From contig RQOL01000855.1 of NCBI GenBank assembly GCA_013076295.1, positions 2,046,001-2,110,000 on the forward strand: a DNA stretch of 64,000 nt. The letters are read 5' to 3'. Shown one piece after another: positions 44,220 to 55,703 of the stretch. Within the stretch, counting starts at the first letter, position 1; each line of letters opens with the position of its first letter. The position numbers and the translations under genes are program-made. This DNA is from Sanderia malayensis. Taxonomy: Eukaryota > Cnidaria > Scyphozoa > Semaeostomeae > Pelagiidae. Under the pieces are notes generated by a model, which saw nothing but the letters and a program-made list of their open reading frames with translations, made no database searches and was not told the origin of the DNA.

Positions 44220-46747
44220 ATGGGGAAAATGTTGATAATATACGTTGAGTTTGTAGCACTTGTTATTCAAGTAAACGGCTTCACAGCCCAATCACAAACA
44301 GTAAATACCGCAGACAAACGTGAGTATATTATTGTTTCTCACCTTCTTCTATATAGTTGTTCATTCCTAAATAGATGTACGATTGTGGCGATGAAAACGC
44401 AACCTCTCTAGATAAGGACTAGCTTTGCTGGAAGACTACCTGTGTTGTCAAACAAGAACAGTAAAGGAGGAGCGGTGAAAAAGAGCTGCGGAGGAGGAAA
44501 GGAGGTAGGAAGGGAATAGAACTCCTTTCCTCCTCCGCAGTTCTTTCTCGCCGCTCCTCCTTTCCCCTTCTTATCGAACAACCCAAGGAATAGCCTTGGT
44601 GCAAGACTAACACTGGACAAGCAGTGGTAATGGTAAGTGTTGGCATACCGTAAAAGCCCTATTAAGCCGCCCTTTGAAACCTCAAACACCAAATAAGCCC
44701 CCTCCGTCAGGCTTAACGGAGCTTTTACGGTATTGGTAAAAATAAGTAGCAACAAGGAATTGACAGAGCTCTGATTCGTGTTGCAGCTTTGAATGATGCG
44801 CGAATAAGTGGAAAAGAACCACGCAATAGACTAGATATTTACTTTATCGACGGAACGCGGAGAGGACAATCAAAGACAGACGACAATGAATCGTACACGA
44901 CAGACATTACGACACCATCACTCACTAATGATAACATAGACAGAAGGAAGAGCTCGGCAGATACAGCACACGACTTTCTATTGACCGCACACGACAATAG
45001 CCGACAGACAGACAGCCGACACGAACTATACATGAATCCAAAAATACCGGAGATACAATTTCGCACCGAATCTCCATTCTCGTTGCAGACGGTCGCATCG
45101 CCATTGCTTGTTCAAAACATGCAGGTATTACCAGTCAAACAACGTGCAAAGAAAAAACAACACCTTCGCAAGGTCTCCAAACGCAAGAAGCGTGCGGCTT
45201 CGCAGTTCATTGATCGAAGGAAAACATTGCCGCAGTTGCAGATTAAGAACTCCGCATGGTTGGAGAAATATAAGGATATATACAACAATATCTTGAAAGA
45301 AAATACAATGCAGATGAAAAGACGGCTGAGTTCGAGAAGCGATGGGCAGACTGGCTATGCAGCTGAACGAAAATGGCAACAAAATGCTCCAATGAATGTC
45401 GCAATGCGTAGTCAAATACCAAACAATGATTATTATCGATATTATGGCTACGTGTATCCATTATATCAATTGCATGGGAATGATGGTCGTGTATTGCCAG
45501 GTTACATGCTGAAAAAGTACGCCAGATCGCAGGCTGCACAAATGCAGCAGCCTGCAATTAACAACAACAACAACAACATCCAGGCGAATATCCCAGGTAG
45601 TTATTCGCCACAGTATGCAGCATCAAAATTGAAACAGCTACAAGAACAGAAAGCCAGAATGAGAAGTGCAATTGCACATGGAGCTGTACAACAGCAGGTA
45701 AACAAACCCCAGAATGCATACGCTTATCAGAAGAGCAAAGTAACAAATCTGAGTGATGACATACTGCAGAGTATTGGTCTGAAAGACGATGCTTCGTTTA
45801 TGAATACATCTCCGAATTTCGATCGCAGCAAGTGGACACTGAATGCCTTCCAGTCGATCATTCCAAACGTGCAAGCGAAAAATAACATTCCGTATTCTGA
45901 AAAACAGCCTCTGCGAGGGAGTAATCAGAAGCAAAGCTATCAACAAAAGATGGGGTCTATGAACTTGCAAAGAATTGTTGGCAAGTCAAACTTGAGCAAT
46001 AGCCTCTCCACAGGTGGAAAATCTGATCATAAAGCAACTGGGAATATTGCTGGAAAGTCATCAGGGGATACGGCGCTGCAGAATAAAGTGATAGCATCGA
46101 TAAAAAGTCCTTATGAAAACAAACTACGTAATGGACTGTTGCAGAGGCATGATTATGCCAACGAGAAGATGTTTTTGAAATCTTCTTCAAGCAGTACGGA
46201 GAATGAGAAAAAGAAGAACACTATTCAAATTGCGGATACAAAAAGCGCAGAGAAGCAAAATTTGACGTCTGACTTTTTCAAACCGAAGAAAAAAGCAGAG
46301 ATATCGACTGCGAAGGACGATGACGTCATATACAAAGAGATAAACCCAGGTGATGATGTAGATTCAGATGAGATCACTGCTAAGAACCTGGTGAGCATTT
46401 TCAGCGCATTGGACACTGAAACGAACGAAGCAGTGAGTGAAGTGGCGAAAAAGAATGACATCACACAAAGCCATGAAGCAACCGCGTCAGATAAATCAAA
46501 TGCTCAGATAGAAATGATGGTGTTAAAGCCAACGACGAAAAGAAGTGAAAGCCAGAGTGCAGTGACATTCGTGGACTTACCAGCAGAAAAGGAGAACGTT
46601 GTCAATTTGGCTCAGACTATGGAGCCAGTACAAATAAAGCCATCAGGTGATGATAACCCAAAGGCAAGAGACAATGTGGCTACGAAGAGGAACTTCAATT
46701 TGAAGCGATTGTATTTTGGCATTGCCAATGGAAACATGTTGGATTGA
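44220..46747 (+). CDS. Secreted, disordered, strongly basic protein
   Basis: Two exons, 44220..44319 and 44787..46747 (phase-1 intron), encode 686 aa. Exon 1 is essentially a signal peptide (MGKMLIIYVEFVALVIQVNG, cut near GFTA). An in-frame ATG at 44166 would add 18 residues and weaken the signal. The mature protein has a very basic cluster (VKQRAKKKQHLRKVSKRKKR) and a Tyr-rich stretch (NNDYYRYYGYVYPLYQL) followed by polyAsn. Long Ser/Lys/Gln/Asn-rich disorder follows, and the tail is basic (KRNFNLKRLYFG). Several di- and tetrabasic sites could be cleaved. There is no known domain. It mirrors the neighbouring gene in signal-peptide exon, phase-1 intron and low complexity. The intron carries a foldback hairpin and a small MITE. 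Confidence 0.75.
44463..44563. repeat. ~100-bp foldback hairpin in intron (TGCGGAGGAG family)
   Basis: Left arm AAAGGAGGAGCGGTGAAAAA ... GAGGAGGAAAGGAG pairs with CTCCTTTCCTCCTCC ... CCGCTCCTCCTTT over about 42 bp with few mismatches and a loop of about 17 bp. Confidence 0.85.
44648..44730. mobile_element. 83-bp MITE with CCGTAAAAGC ends
   Basis: The ends CCGTAAAAGC and GCTTTTACGG are exact inverted repeats, flanked by TA on each side. The inside has AATAAGCCCCCTC. It is probably the intact form of the dispersed AAGCCCC-rich fragments seen elsewhere in the window. Confidence 0.8.
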
Positions 46748-47029
46748 ATAAGAGCAAAAACGTTTTAAAGTGCTTTGAAGTCTGGCAGAGAACAAAACAG
46801 CAACAAGCATTCAATCCTGTCGATGCAATTAGGATATTTTTGTAAAAACAATGCTTAATTGCATACGTATACATATATAATTTTTATACTCATCTGTTTC
46901 TCGGCTGGAGATAAATATTGATTTAACATTTGAGTTACTTTTGATAACACTTGCTTGGCATGCCACACAGAGCAGTGTGTGGCAAATTAACAGATCAAAT
47001 GCTAACCTGTTAATAAATAAATATAAAGC

Positions 47030-48862
47030 TTACTTTTGGCTATCTAATAACTTTAAAATTGACTCACGATCTCGCAGAGATTTCAATGCATTGTCCTTCT
47101 CTTTCTTTGATATGCTCTTCTTCTTCTGTTTGGCAGCAGTGATTCTTCTGAATGCATCCATCACTTCAGCATCAATAACTTTGGCTCGCTGCTTGAGCTC
47201 CTGTTTTTGCATCTCCTTCTGAGCTTTCACCAGCAAGGCCTCCGCAGTGCACTTGTTCTTTTGCATCACAGTTCTCAACTCACTCTGGTGTCTCTTCAAT
47301 TCTAGCAACACCTGCAGACAAATCGAACCTTTGTTACATTCCACTTCAAAATTCAATTCCTATTACTTCCAGATGGACATTCACAACAATAAAGTGGAAC
47401 ATCCATTGCAGTAAAAACCCGCATATGAGAACCAATGGATTGAGAACCTTCAGGGTGATTTTGCTGCCCAAAACAATAGACGAAACAATAGCATATTGTC
47501 TTGGAACAATAGGCTGGAAGGAAAATTTACAGGTTCTCATATGCGGGTTTTTACTGTTACGGACACCACTCTGCAACGAACAAAAACTTTCATCCCAGTG
47601 GCATAGATTACACAGAGGTTCCACTGTAATGACCTTATCAACATCCACAGATCACATGCAAAACCTCAAGCTGTTCAAGCCAAAATGCTTTAAGCCATTG
47701 ACAATACAAAAAATATCCCAGGGCTTTCTCAGAACCCTGTCAGGGGGAGGGCCACTGAATTCCCATGCTTACCTCCCCATTGATAGTAGCAACAAAGATT
47801 CCCTGTTTGGGATTTCAAGCACTGAGTGGAGACATTTATAACAAAACAGATTCTCACCTCATCGTCGACATCCACCTCTCCTTCTTCGTCACTTTGAGGA
47901 TCAATCAATCCAAGATTTACCAGCTCATCCTTGATGGCATTTTCCAATGCCTTTACATGTGGAATTGTGAAGTTCTTCATATGCGGCACAGCGTTCCCTT
48001 GATCATTATTCAAATTTACCTTTGATGATTCCGACAGCTCACTCTCGTCCATTGGAGCCAAAATATTTTCATCAACCAGAGCAGATATAAGTCTTTGTGT
48101 TAACGGACCAAATGGACAGTGTTCTTCTTCTGTTGTCACAGAATTCATATCCACCTGTTTTGCCTTCTTTTCAAAGTCAACATTATCAGAATTTGTACTT
48201 AATGTAGATCCACTTCTCCGCTTATCATATTTACTACCTTCTCTCTTCTCTTCCTTGAAGTCTTCCTGAGCCCAAACCTTAGTATAATGCTTGCCAAGAG
48301 GTGGTACTTTAAAGTATTCACTATCATCCGCGGGAGAATTTATGATATCTTCTAATACCTTTAAGTCATCCATAGTTATATCAGCACAGTATGGCTCTAC
48401 GGCAGCCCAGAATTTATTTGGGGCATCTGGAGCTGCTTTTGGCTTTGATACATAAACCTCTGGGTCTGATTCGCATTTCACACCTTTCCCAGAACCTTTG
48501 CCTTTTATTTTAGATGACAGCGTCTTAAGTTCTTCTGTTTTTTGCTTCTTTGCTGGCTTCTCCTCTACAGCAGACTTTGACGATCGTTTCCCGGCAAATT
48601 GTGTGAGAAGATCAATTTCTAGTAAACTTTTTTTGTCCTTTTTATCAGCCCATTCACTGAGTATTTTCAACTCAGATTCAAGCTGTCTATGACGGATATT
48701 TGCTGCTCCAAGAAGACTTTCCAAGTCTGTGTAAATCTCATCCAGCTCATTTGGTTGAATAGATGAATTGGCTGGCTTTGTCAGGAGAGCAGAATATTTC
48801 GAGCATCGCTTTGTGTGATCCAGATGCTTGAAATCGTGGAATTGAAGAGGCAAATCTCCCAT
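47030..48862 (-). CDS. TADA3: Transcriptional adapter 3 (SAGA/ATAC subunit)
   Basis: Two exons, complement(47858..48862) and complement(47030..47311), give 428 aa, against about 432 in human. The N-terminal part has DLESLLGAANIRHRQLESE, a family hallmark; the C-terminal half has CPFGPLTQRLISALVDENI, VKALENAIKDELVNLGLID and VLLELKRHQSELR. A basic coiled tail with AFRRITAAKQKKKSISKKEK follows. In the nucleus ADA3 bridges ADA2 and GCN5-type acetyltransferases in SAGA and ATAC, controlling histone acetylation. The exon junction is phase 0 after DVDDE. The single intron contains a MITE. Confidence 0.95.
47409..47556. mobile_element. CAGTAAAAA MITE, copy 4 (TADA3 intron)
   Basis: 148 bp, inverted relative to the copy at 8222, with well-preserved ends (CAGTAAAAACCCGCATATGA / CATATGCGGGTTTTTACTG). 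The flanking dinucleotides are TG and TT, so the TA duplication has mutated. Confidence 0.9.
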
Positions 48863-49156
48863 ACTTCACAAGATATCTTTCTCTGCCTGTTCACCACTGG
48901 GCCAGATCTAGAGCAATTACAAAAATATATACCCAGATAGATACATAGATAAAGATAGATAAACTTTATTTACAGAGGATAAACCAGGTTAGCCTAGCAA
49001 CTAATCTTCCCCTGGGTCCTAGTATACATAAGACAAGAATGAACACAATTATGAGCTGTATTAAACACGAGAGAGATTGACTTGGAAACATCCAATCTGG
49101 ACTTTCATCCATGATCCATTGCAACAATTTACTATGCATCAACTTTTATTAAGTTA

Positions 49157-49432
49157 CAGTAAAAATCCGTATATAATATAAGAACCTGCAATTTGGAATC
49201 CAGGCTATTGTTAAAACACAACAAGCTGTTATTTCTTGTTATTTTATTTTATTTTATTTTATGATCACATTTTTCTAGATTGTACCTAAAACTTTGTATC
49301 ATGACGTAACCTGTAGTAATGTACCTAACTAATAATAAAGATTTTTGAATTCAGTTGAGTTATAATGTTATGAACAGAAACATCACCCTGTAGATTCTTT
49401 ATTCATTGGTTCTTATATGCGGTTTTTTACTT
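49157..49432. mobile_element. CAGTAAAAA MITE, copy 5, interrupted by an insertion
   Basis: Left end CAGTAAAAATCCG and right end ATATGCGGTTTTTTAC belong to the family. The middle is split by about 130 bp that starts with a TTATTTTATTTTATTTTA run. This is a nested insertion upstream of CNOT11. Confidence 0.75.
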
Positions 49433-49839
49433 TATCGCATCACATATTTACCGCTTTGAGGTAAACGTTGTTTCCGCCATTAAAAATAGAACAATAGCGA
49501 TAGGAAGAGGGCCTACGCCTTGTGATAGATAAGTTCATAAAATGATAATTGGGCTGAGCAGAATAAATTGGAGCCAAATGAATAATGAACAAGCACAATG
49601 TGCCATTGCCACACTGTATCTTTTACTTACATTTTCAAGAAAGCGTTTCCAAATAGAACAGAACCCAAACCCAACGTTAGCGGCCAAAAGGACCCCACAG
49701 AGAATGTATGTCCTGAAACATAATTTTGGCAACCATGCTCACATATATGGAGCCCCTATGCATGAATCTAAATGTCCCGAAAGAGCCCGAAATAGAGTAC
49801 CAGATGAGAAATTCCAAAAATAACATTTTCAAATAAACC

Positions 49840-50230
49840 GAAATTTGGCGAACAAATAGTAAAAAACATACTAGTTAGTGCCTTCTGATCACTTTGAGAC
49901 AATTTTCAGCTCTCTGGAACAATTGGTTCACAAGTAATCGTTTTTCTAAACGCTGGCGATATCGACCTACTTGAAACCCTTAGAAAACCTCCTTGAAACC
50001 CTTACCGAACGCTGTGGACATCTTACATCAAAATTTGGCTTGCAAATAGTCGCAACATACTATTTGGACCATTCCGGTCACGTTGAAAAAAACTTCAGCT
50101 CTCTGGGACAATTGGTTCACAAGTTATCGTTTTTCTAAACGCTGGCGACATCGACCTACTTGAAACTTTTAGAAAACGTCGTGTCAAGTGTTTTGGAACG
50201 CTGGGGACAGTTTACATCGAGATGTGGCTC
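49840..50230. repeat. ~190-bp segment present twice in tandem
   Basis: The phrases ACAATTGGTTCACAAGT, ATCGTTTTTCTAAACGCTGG and ATCGACCTACTTGAAAC each occur twice at roughly 190-bp spacing. No coding potential was seen. Confidence 0.8.
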
Positions 50231-50237
50231 ACAAATA

Positions 50238-50638
50238 CACTTTTTTTTTTAATAAGCAACCGCTCAATAAGCAACTAGGGCTGGATTGACCCTAACATTA
50301 AGCAACTCGAGGGCTCAATTGAATTACTGTTAGCAACTAAGAATTCAAACATCATTTATTTTAGAATGCTAAAACTGGGCACGAATGTTCACTGTGCTGT
50401 TGAAGTTCTTGACTAACATGTTTACACTTACTGTCTCTTAAGTCTTATGTTGTAGGCGTTACAGTTGATGATTTTGACCCACAAACTTAGGGGTGGTACC
50501 CTGGGGACAGGAGAGGCTGTTATAGGTACAAAAAATTGTAAGCAACTTTTAAGCAACTTTGAGGGCTAAAATATCCAAAATTTTAAGCAACTTTCAGTGC
50601 TGGACCAAAGTCTAGTTGCTTATTAAAAAAAAAAAGTG
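50238..50638. mobile_element. 401-bp MITE with CACTTTTTTTTTTTAATAAG ends
   Basis: The left end CACTTTTTTTTTTTAATAAG plus CAAC is mirrored at the right by GTTGCTTATTAAAAAAAAAA plus AGTG, flanked by TA on both sides. Internal TAAGCAACT motifs repeat. It has no ORF. Confidence 0.85.
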
Positions 50639-51179
50639 TAGTCATTAAAAATTTGCTGTTTTTGGTTTGTTTTCAATATTCTATGCCACAGGTGTCCCTC
50701 AGATTGACACTGACGCAAGTGAGTATTTATATCATACCAAATTTCCCGCCGACGGGCATCTATTGAAACACAAGGACGCAATGTAATGAGTCTACTCTTC
50801 TTTCAATGGAAAGTGATTTTGGTGCATGCTATAGATCGTCAAGCTTCTGTTCCAAGCCAATCCATGATGTGAAATTAAGAAGTATTTTTGTCATTGCTTT
50901 TGTATTAAAGCCGGGAAAATTAACATCTCATGGTTGCTTAAATGTTTTAAGGTTTGCTTTCATCCAAATTGATGTGCAATTGAAAAGCGGAATAAATTCA
51001 TCTGGGACTCTAAAATGGCCTTATCAACCAAAGAGCTTTCCACTTTATTGAGGTACACAACACAACACCACATGGTCTATTGTTTGTTATTCTCTATGTA
51101 GCTCTCATGTTACTCTGTAATACTGTATGGGAGAAACGTATTTATGTTTCGTAATGCCGTGTCTATGCATTTCTCGTAG
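50639..51179. other. Upstream of first recognised CNOT11 exon
   Basis: The first CNOT11 exon (start codon plus residues before ILTEE, ending in phase 2) should be here or further upstream, but no candidate with a suitable donor was found. A 27-nt segment between CCACAG and GTGAGT at about 50691-50717 does not fit the required phase. Confidence 0.35.
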
Positions 51180-54100
51180 CATTCTAACCGAGGAAACTGT
51201 GTCTGGGTCAACATCCTTTGAGACAATTGTTTCTTCATTGCACCATCATTTTGGGCCAAACGATTATTTTCGAGTTGGAACTGCTATAGTAAGTTATTGT
51301 TATAGTATTGGCTATTGCATTTTAACCATTCTATAATATAGCCACAATTGAAACATAAATCATACATATCATAACACGTTCCTGTTTCAAGTTGAATATT
51401 GTTTTATGTTTAGCTAATGTTGCTGCAGCAACCAGACCTTTTGCCCAGCCAGTACCAGAGAATCACAATGATAATTTTACTTTATGAGATGTACAAGTCA
51501 CAACCGATTGTCAAGAATCCATTTGCACCCCTATTTGTGAACTTATTGGTTTGTAAACGAGTCTCATTGAAGTTACATATATTACTTAACGAAGGAATTA
51601 TCTATGTTAAGATGCACTATCATTTTCTCTCTCATGTATCCTGATGCTTAATATAATTTTGTCTAGACTGACGAAGATGAATTTACTAATCTACCCAAAG
51701 TTACAATGTTGGAAAAGGCCTTTATTCATCAATTGATAACATCACCTGCATTTACCAGAGAGGTAAGTAATCATAAGTGTACAAGACAGGGGAACAAGGA
51801 GACATCACCCGTCAACTCTCAATACCAATTGAGCAGGGTTTTGTACAGCACACAGTGTGTGGAGCATTTGTTCAGTGGATTGCAACCCCCAAATTTGAAA
51901 TACTTTCTTGTTACAGTATGCACTGCATTATTATGCCACATGGTAGATGTATGTACACCACTATGAGATGCTACTGTATGTCTTTAGGACAATGGGTATG
52001 CTATCTATATGTTGTTGTTACTGTTTCAGTACAAAAGAAAACACCAAAACAAGTCTTTGCTGCTGAAGTAAATGGGAAATCAAGTAAGTCCCCTTATTGC
52101 CCCCCTTATTGCCCCCTTATGTGCGTTACTTTGAGCAAACTTTGATTGAAAAATGGAATCCAAAGTAGGCATGATTTATGCTTATTCTCCCTTGTAGACT
52201 TTTGATGTAAGCACTTTGCAGCAAGCTTTAGCTGAAAGGAGAAAGGAGGTATCAGAAATAAGCAAATCTGTATGAAAAAGTGTCATCGCAGACCCAGATC
52301 CCGACTCTAGGTGAAGACTGCTTTCAAACACCTTGAACATTATTTCAATGTGCACTAGAGTGTTTCAGTCATGACAATATATGCAGCTATATCTATGCAA
52401 TATGTGCAGCTATATGCAATATGTGCAGCTATATCTATGCAATATGTGCAGCTATATATATGCAATATGTGCAGCTATATCTATGCAACATATGCAGCTA
52501 TATCTATGCAATATGTGCAGCTATATCCATGCAATATGTCCAGCTATATCCATGCAACATATGCAGCTATATCTATGCAATATGTGCAGCTATATCTATG
52601 CAACATATGCAGCTATATCCATGCAATATGTCCAGCTATATCTATGCAATATGTGCAGCTATATCCATGCAATATGTGCAGCTATATCTATGCAACATAT
52701 GCAGCTATATCTATGCAATATGTGCAGCTATATCTATGCAATATGTGCAGCTATATCCATGCAATATGTGCAGCTATATCTATGCAACATATGCAGCTAT
52801 ATCTATGCAATATGTGCAGCTATATCTCACCACTTTGTTGTTTTAGCGAGACTGTTGATCTCCAAACTGCTCAAGAAGTAATAGAGCACCTCATCTGTGG
52901 TTAGTTTGTCACTGATTAATATTTTTATTTACTTATCATATGAATCATTGTTTGACTCATCATTATTTGACTCATCAGCTTTTCTTGTTTGTATATGTTT
53001 TATCTGTGCCTTTCCAAGTACAATTACCTTTAACATGCATATCCGTCACATTTACAGCTGCAAACCCCCCAGTGGAGGACAGTTTTCAGCCCCCATTCAT
53101 CAGATTGGCACCCCCTTTGCATCAGAGTGATAACGAGGTGAGTTTTCACAATCAATAACATCTATCGACTGCTTCTTCTTGGACTGTCCCATGTATTTTG
53201 AGAATTTATATCGTGATGAATACATAATGTACATGAAGATATATAGTAGCTATCAGTATATGAATAATAGACAATAGAAAATACATTTGACATCTGCTAT
53301 CTCGACTGCCCGCTATATCTTGAAAGTTTGTTTTCTCGAACGATTTTCCATTTCTCATCGTTCTGTCGTTCGTATCTTGAAAATTTGCTTTCTCGAACGA
53401 TTTTTTCCCTCGTTTTGGTATAGCATAGTTGGGGAGCCCGTTATTTTGAACGTTCGTTATCTCGAACAAGTTTAAATTTCCTTTGAAAGTTTGAGATAGC
53501 GAATATTAACTGCATATGATATGGCGTGGTTGTATCTAAAATCATAATGACCAATGTTGTTTTAGATGGTATGGCTTAATCCGTCAGTGAACAACTACGA
53601 GATCGAATGGGATACGATGATGTGTGCAGAAAACACAAAAGGTGAACAATTTTATATTCGTAGTTGATCTAATCCTTATGTTATCGTTCGCCATTTTATT
53701 ATCGTTCTTTGCTTTGAAATGTCGCGCTGAATGTCTTTGCTAATTTTGTGTTGCAGAAGTAGAGCTACGACAACTGATGTCCCGAGCTTTCAACGGTCCA
53801 CTGACACTAATTCAGCAACAGGTATATAGAGCATTAAAACATTACATAAAAACATTATTACTGGCTGGGAGGGCAAGGGGGAGCACTAGCCCACTGATAT
53901 ACTTGGTATAGCTGTTCACGGGTTTCTGACTTTTGAAGTATGAATGCTAAACAGCCCAAAATGCTCCAAAATGATCAGAATACCCTAATTGGTACCACAT
54001 AAGGCTTCTTGGGAGTGTTATTTCCATCACTTTCGATAAAATTTTTGGCTCCTGCTCCGCCTGGAGTATGTTGGCCAGAATGCTTCTGATATAGTGTGTT

Positions 54101-55703
54101 GGTTGTTACAATCTGCAGTGTTATACTTGGGTAATATTTAAAGTTCTTCTTTCCATTTCAAGCATTTGCTCAACGAGCTGGACAAAGATCCGAAACTTGT
54201 TTATCATGTCGGACTCACACCAGTTAAGGTAGGAAACCTTTTCAAAAAACATTTTCTACCAATCAGCGATATTTACCGATTTTCACTGTTTTTCATTTCG
54301 AAATGTTCCTTTTGTCATTGGAGATGATATATGTCCATAAATATTTATTATTATTATTACTACTATTATTATTATTATTATTGTTCTTGTTATCTTGGTG
54401 TATTGTTTCTGTAACTATTCCTTCTTGTTCGTTAGCTTCCAGATCTTGTTGAGAACAACCCTCTTGTTGCAATCGAAGTATTATTAAAAATGATGCAATC
54501 CACGCAGATAACTGAGTAAGCTCATTTCATTTATCTTTTGTATTACATTGAAATCCGTGGAGTGATAAGGTACATGTAATGATTATGTTTTGTCTATGTT
54601 TTAGGTATTTTTCTGTCCTTGTTAACATGGGAATGTCCTTGCATTCAATGGAAGTTGTTAATCGCTTAACGACGGTAGGTTTTTTTTTGTTTGACATATC
54701 TATGCACGTACAATTTAATCTTTATGTTTACCCTTTCCTTATTGCTTTTTTTTATTTAGCTTTAAAGCTCTATTAAGTCCGAGGGGGCTTAGTTATTTTT
54801 GAGGCTTTATGGAGGGTTAATAGAGAGGGAGTTTAATAGAGAGGGGGCTTAATAGAGAGGGAGTTTAATAGAGAGGGGTTTAATACAGAGGGGTTTAATA
54901 GATAGGGGGTTTAATAAAGAGGTTTATTTGCCAGCTTGACTTGACATGTGTTCAAGCTATGTTTATTGGTTTCTAATTCATCACATTAAATAATTTTTTG
55001 TTTGAATAATAGGCTGTTGAGCTACCAAGAGAGTTCATCCATCTTTACATATCGAATTGCATTTCAAAATGCGAAACTATCAAAGACAAATACATCCAGA
55101 GCAGATTAGTTCGGCTTGTAAGTATTATCATTGATTTTATTCTTTGCTTAATCTGACTGTTACGTGCAATTAATGTTAACGTCGCCTTATATGCCACGAG
55201 CGAACGTGACACTTTGTTGCGTTCAGGGATACTACTATATAGATGTATTATTTTCACCGCATATATACATAATGAAAGTATTTCGATTAATGTCAATCTT
55301 TGCTTTTAGGTGTGCGTTTTTCTTCAGTCTTGATCCGAAATAAAATCATCAATATTCAGGTAAGCTTGGAGTCCAATTCAAATCCTTCACCTGTAATCCA
55401 CATTTTTTGCCACTCCATGTAAATGGTTCCTCCACATGTCATCTTCAATAACTATTCGTCCATCGCTATGAGCTTTAAGATAGCGCAGCTAATTTTTCTT
55501 TCTCGCAGACTGTAAGAACAACATGTTACAGATGTGTATATGTTTGAGATGCGTATTTATCCACTTTATTTTAGGATATATTCATTGAAGTTCAGTCATT
55601 CTGTCTCGAGTTCAGCAATGTTCGCGAGGCTGCAGCATTGTACAGACTATTGCGAAATGTTGAGAACCACGATGCTGACAAGACAAGCCAACCAAAAACT
55701 TAA
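51180..55703 (+). CDS. CNOT11: CCR4-NOT subunit 11 (5' exon not found; reading frame damaged)
   Basis: Recognised exons: 51180-51288, 51414-51548, 51667-51762, about 52030-52083, 52198-52310, 52847-52899, 53058-53137, 53566-53641, 53757-53821, 54163-54228, 54436-54515, 54605-54674, 55013-55117, 55310-55359 and 55575-55703. The C-terminal two thirds is extremely conserved: [60 protein letters not shown]. In other animals CNOT11 forms a module with CNOT10 on the CNOT1 scaffold of the cytoplasmic deadenylase complex. Three faults occur. The [11 protein letters not shown] exon is one base out of phase with both neighbours under GT-AG borders. An in-frame TGA (52273-52275) lies just before ADPDPDS. 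One base is missing in the VCVFLQS/LIRN exon (near 55327-55331). It could be a decaying copy or carry sequence errors. Confidence 0.85.
52384..52830. repeat. 23-bp minisatellite in CNOT11 intron
   Basis: About 19 units of TATGCAATATGTGCAGCTATATC with CAACATATG and TCCATGC variants. A 23-bp unit without stops is open in all three plus-strand frames, giving three false ORFs of 141-177 codons. It lies between the DPDPDS exon and the next exon of CNOT11. Confidence 0.95.
53285..53510. repeat. TCTCGAACG-type repeat in CNOT11 intron
   Basis: GTTCGTTATCTCGAAC and two copies of TTTCTCGAACGATTTT occur within 225 bp. It resembles an old member of the pogo-like MITE family (terminal TATAACGAAC motifs). 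Confidence 0.55.
54335..54385. repeat. ATT/ACT microsatellite in CNOT11 intron
   Basis: A run of TTATTA trinucleotides with ACTACT interruptions. Confidence 0.85.
54780..54925. repeat. AATAGAGAGGGGG tandem repeat in CNOT11 intron
   Basis: Six or so units of TTTAATAGAGAGGGG(G) of 15-20 bp, starting from GAGGGGGCTTAG. It belongs to the AAGCCCC/GGGGCTT vocabulary found elsewhere in the window. Confidence 0.8.

Noticed and set aside
44839..46464. Several minus-strand ORFs opposite the plus-strand secreted protein gene
   Set aside because: Shadow frames of a 654-codon exon; no splice structure or conserved motif.
52273..52275. Selenocysteine or programmed readthrough at the in-frame TGA of CNOT11
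   Set aside because: No Cys or Sec occurs at this place in known CNOT11, and the gene has two other frame faults, so a lesion or sequence error is simpler.
52371..52904. Three overlapping ORFs of 141-177 codons with repeated Met-Gln-Leu-Tyr-type peptides
   Set aside because: They are the 23-bp minisatellite read in three frames, inside a CNOT11 intron.
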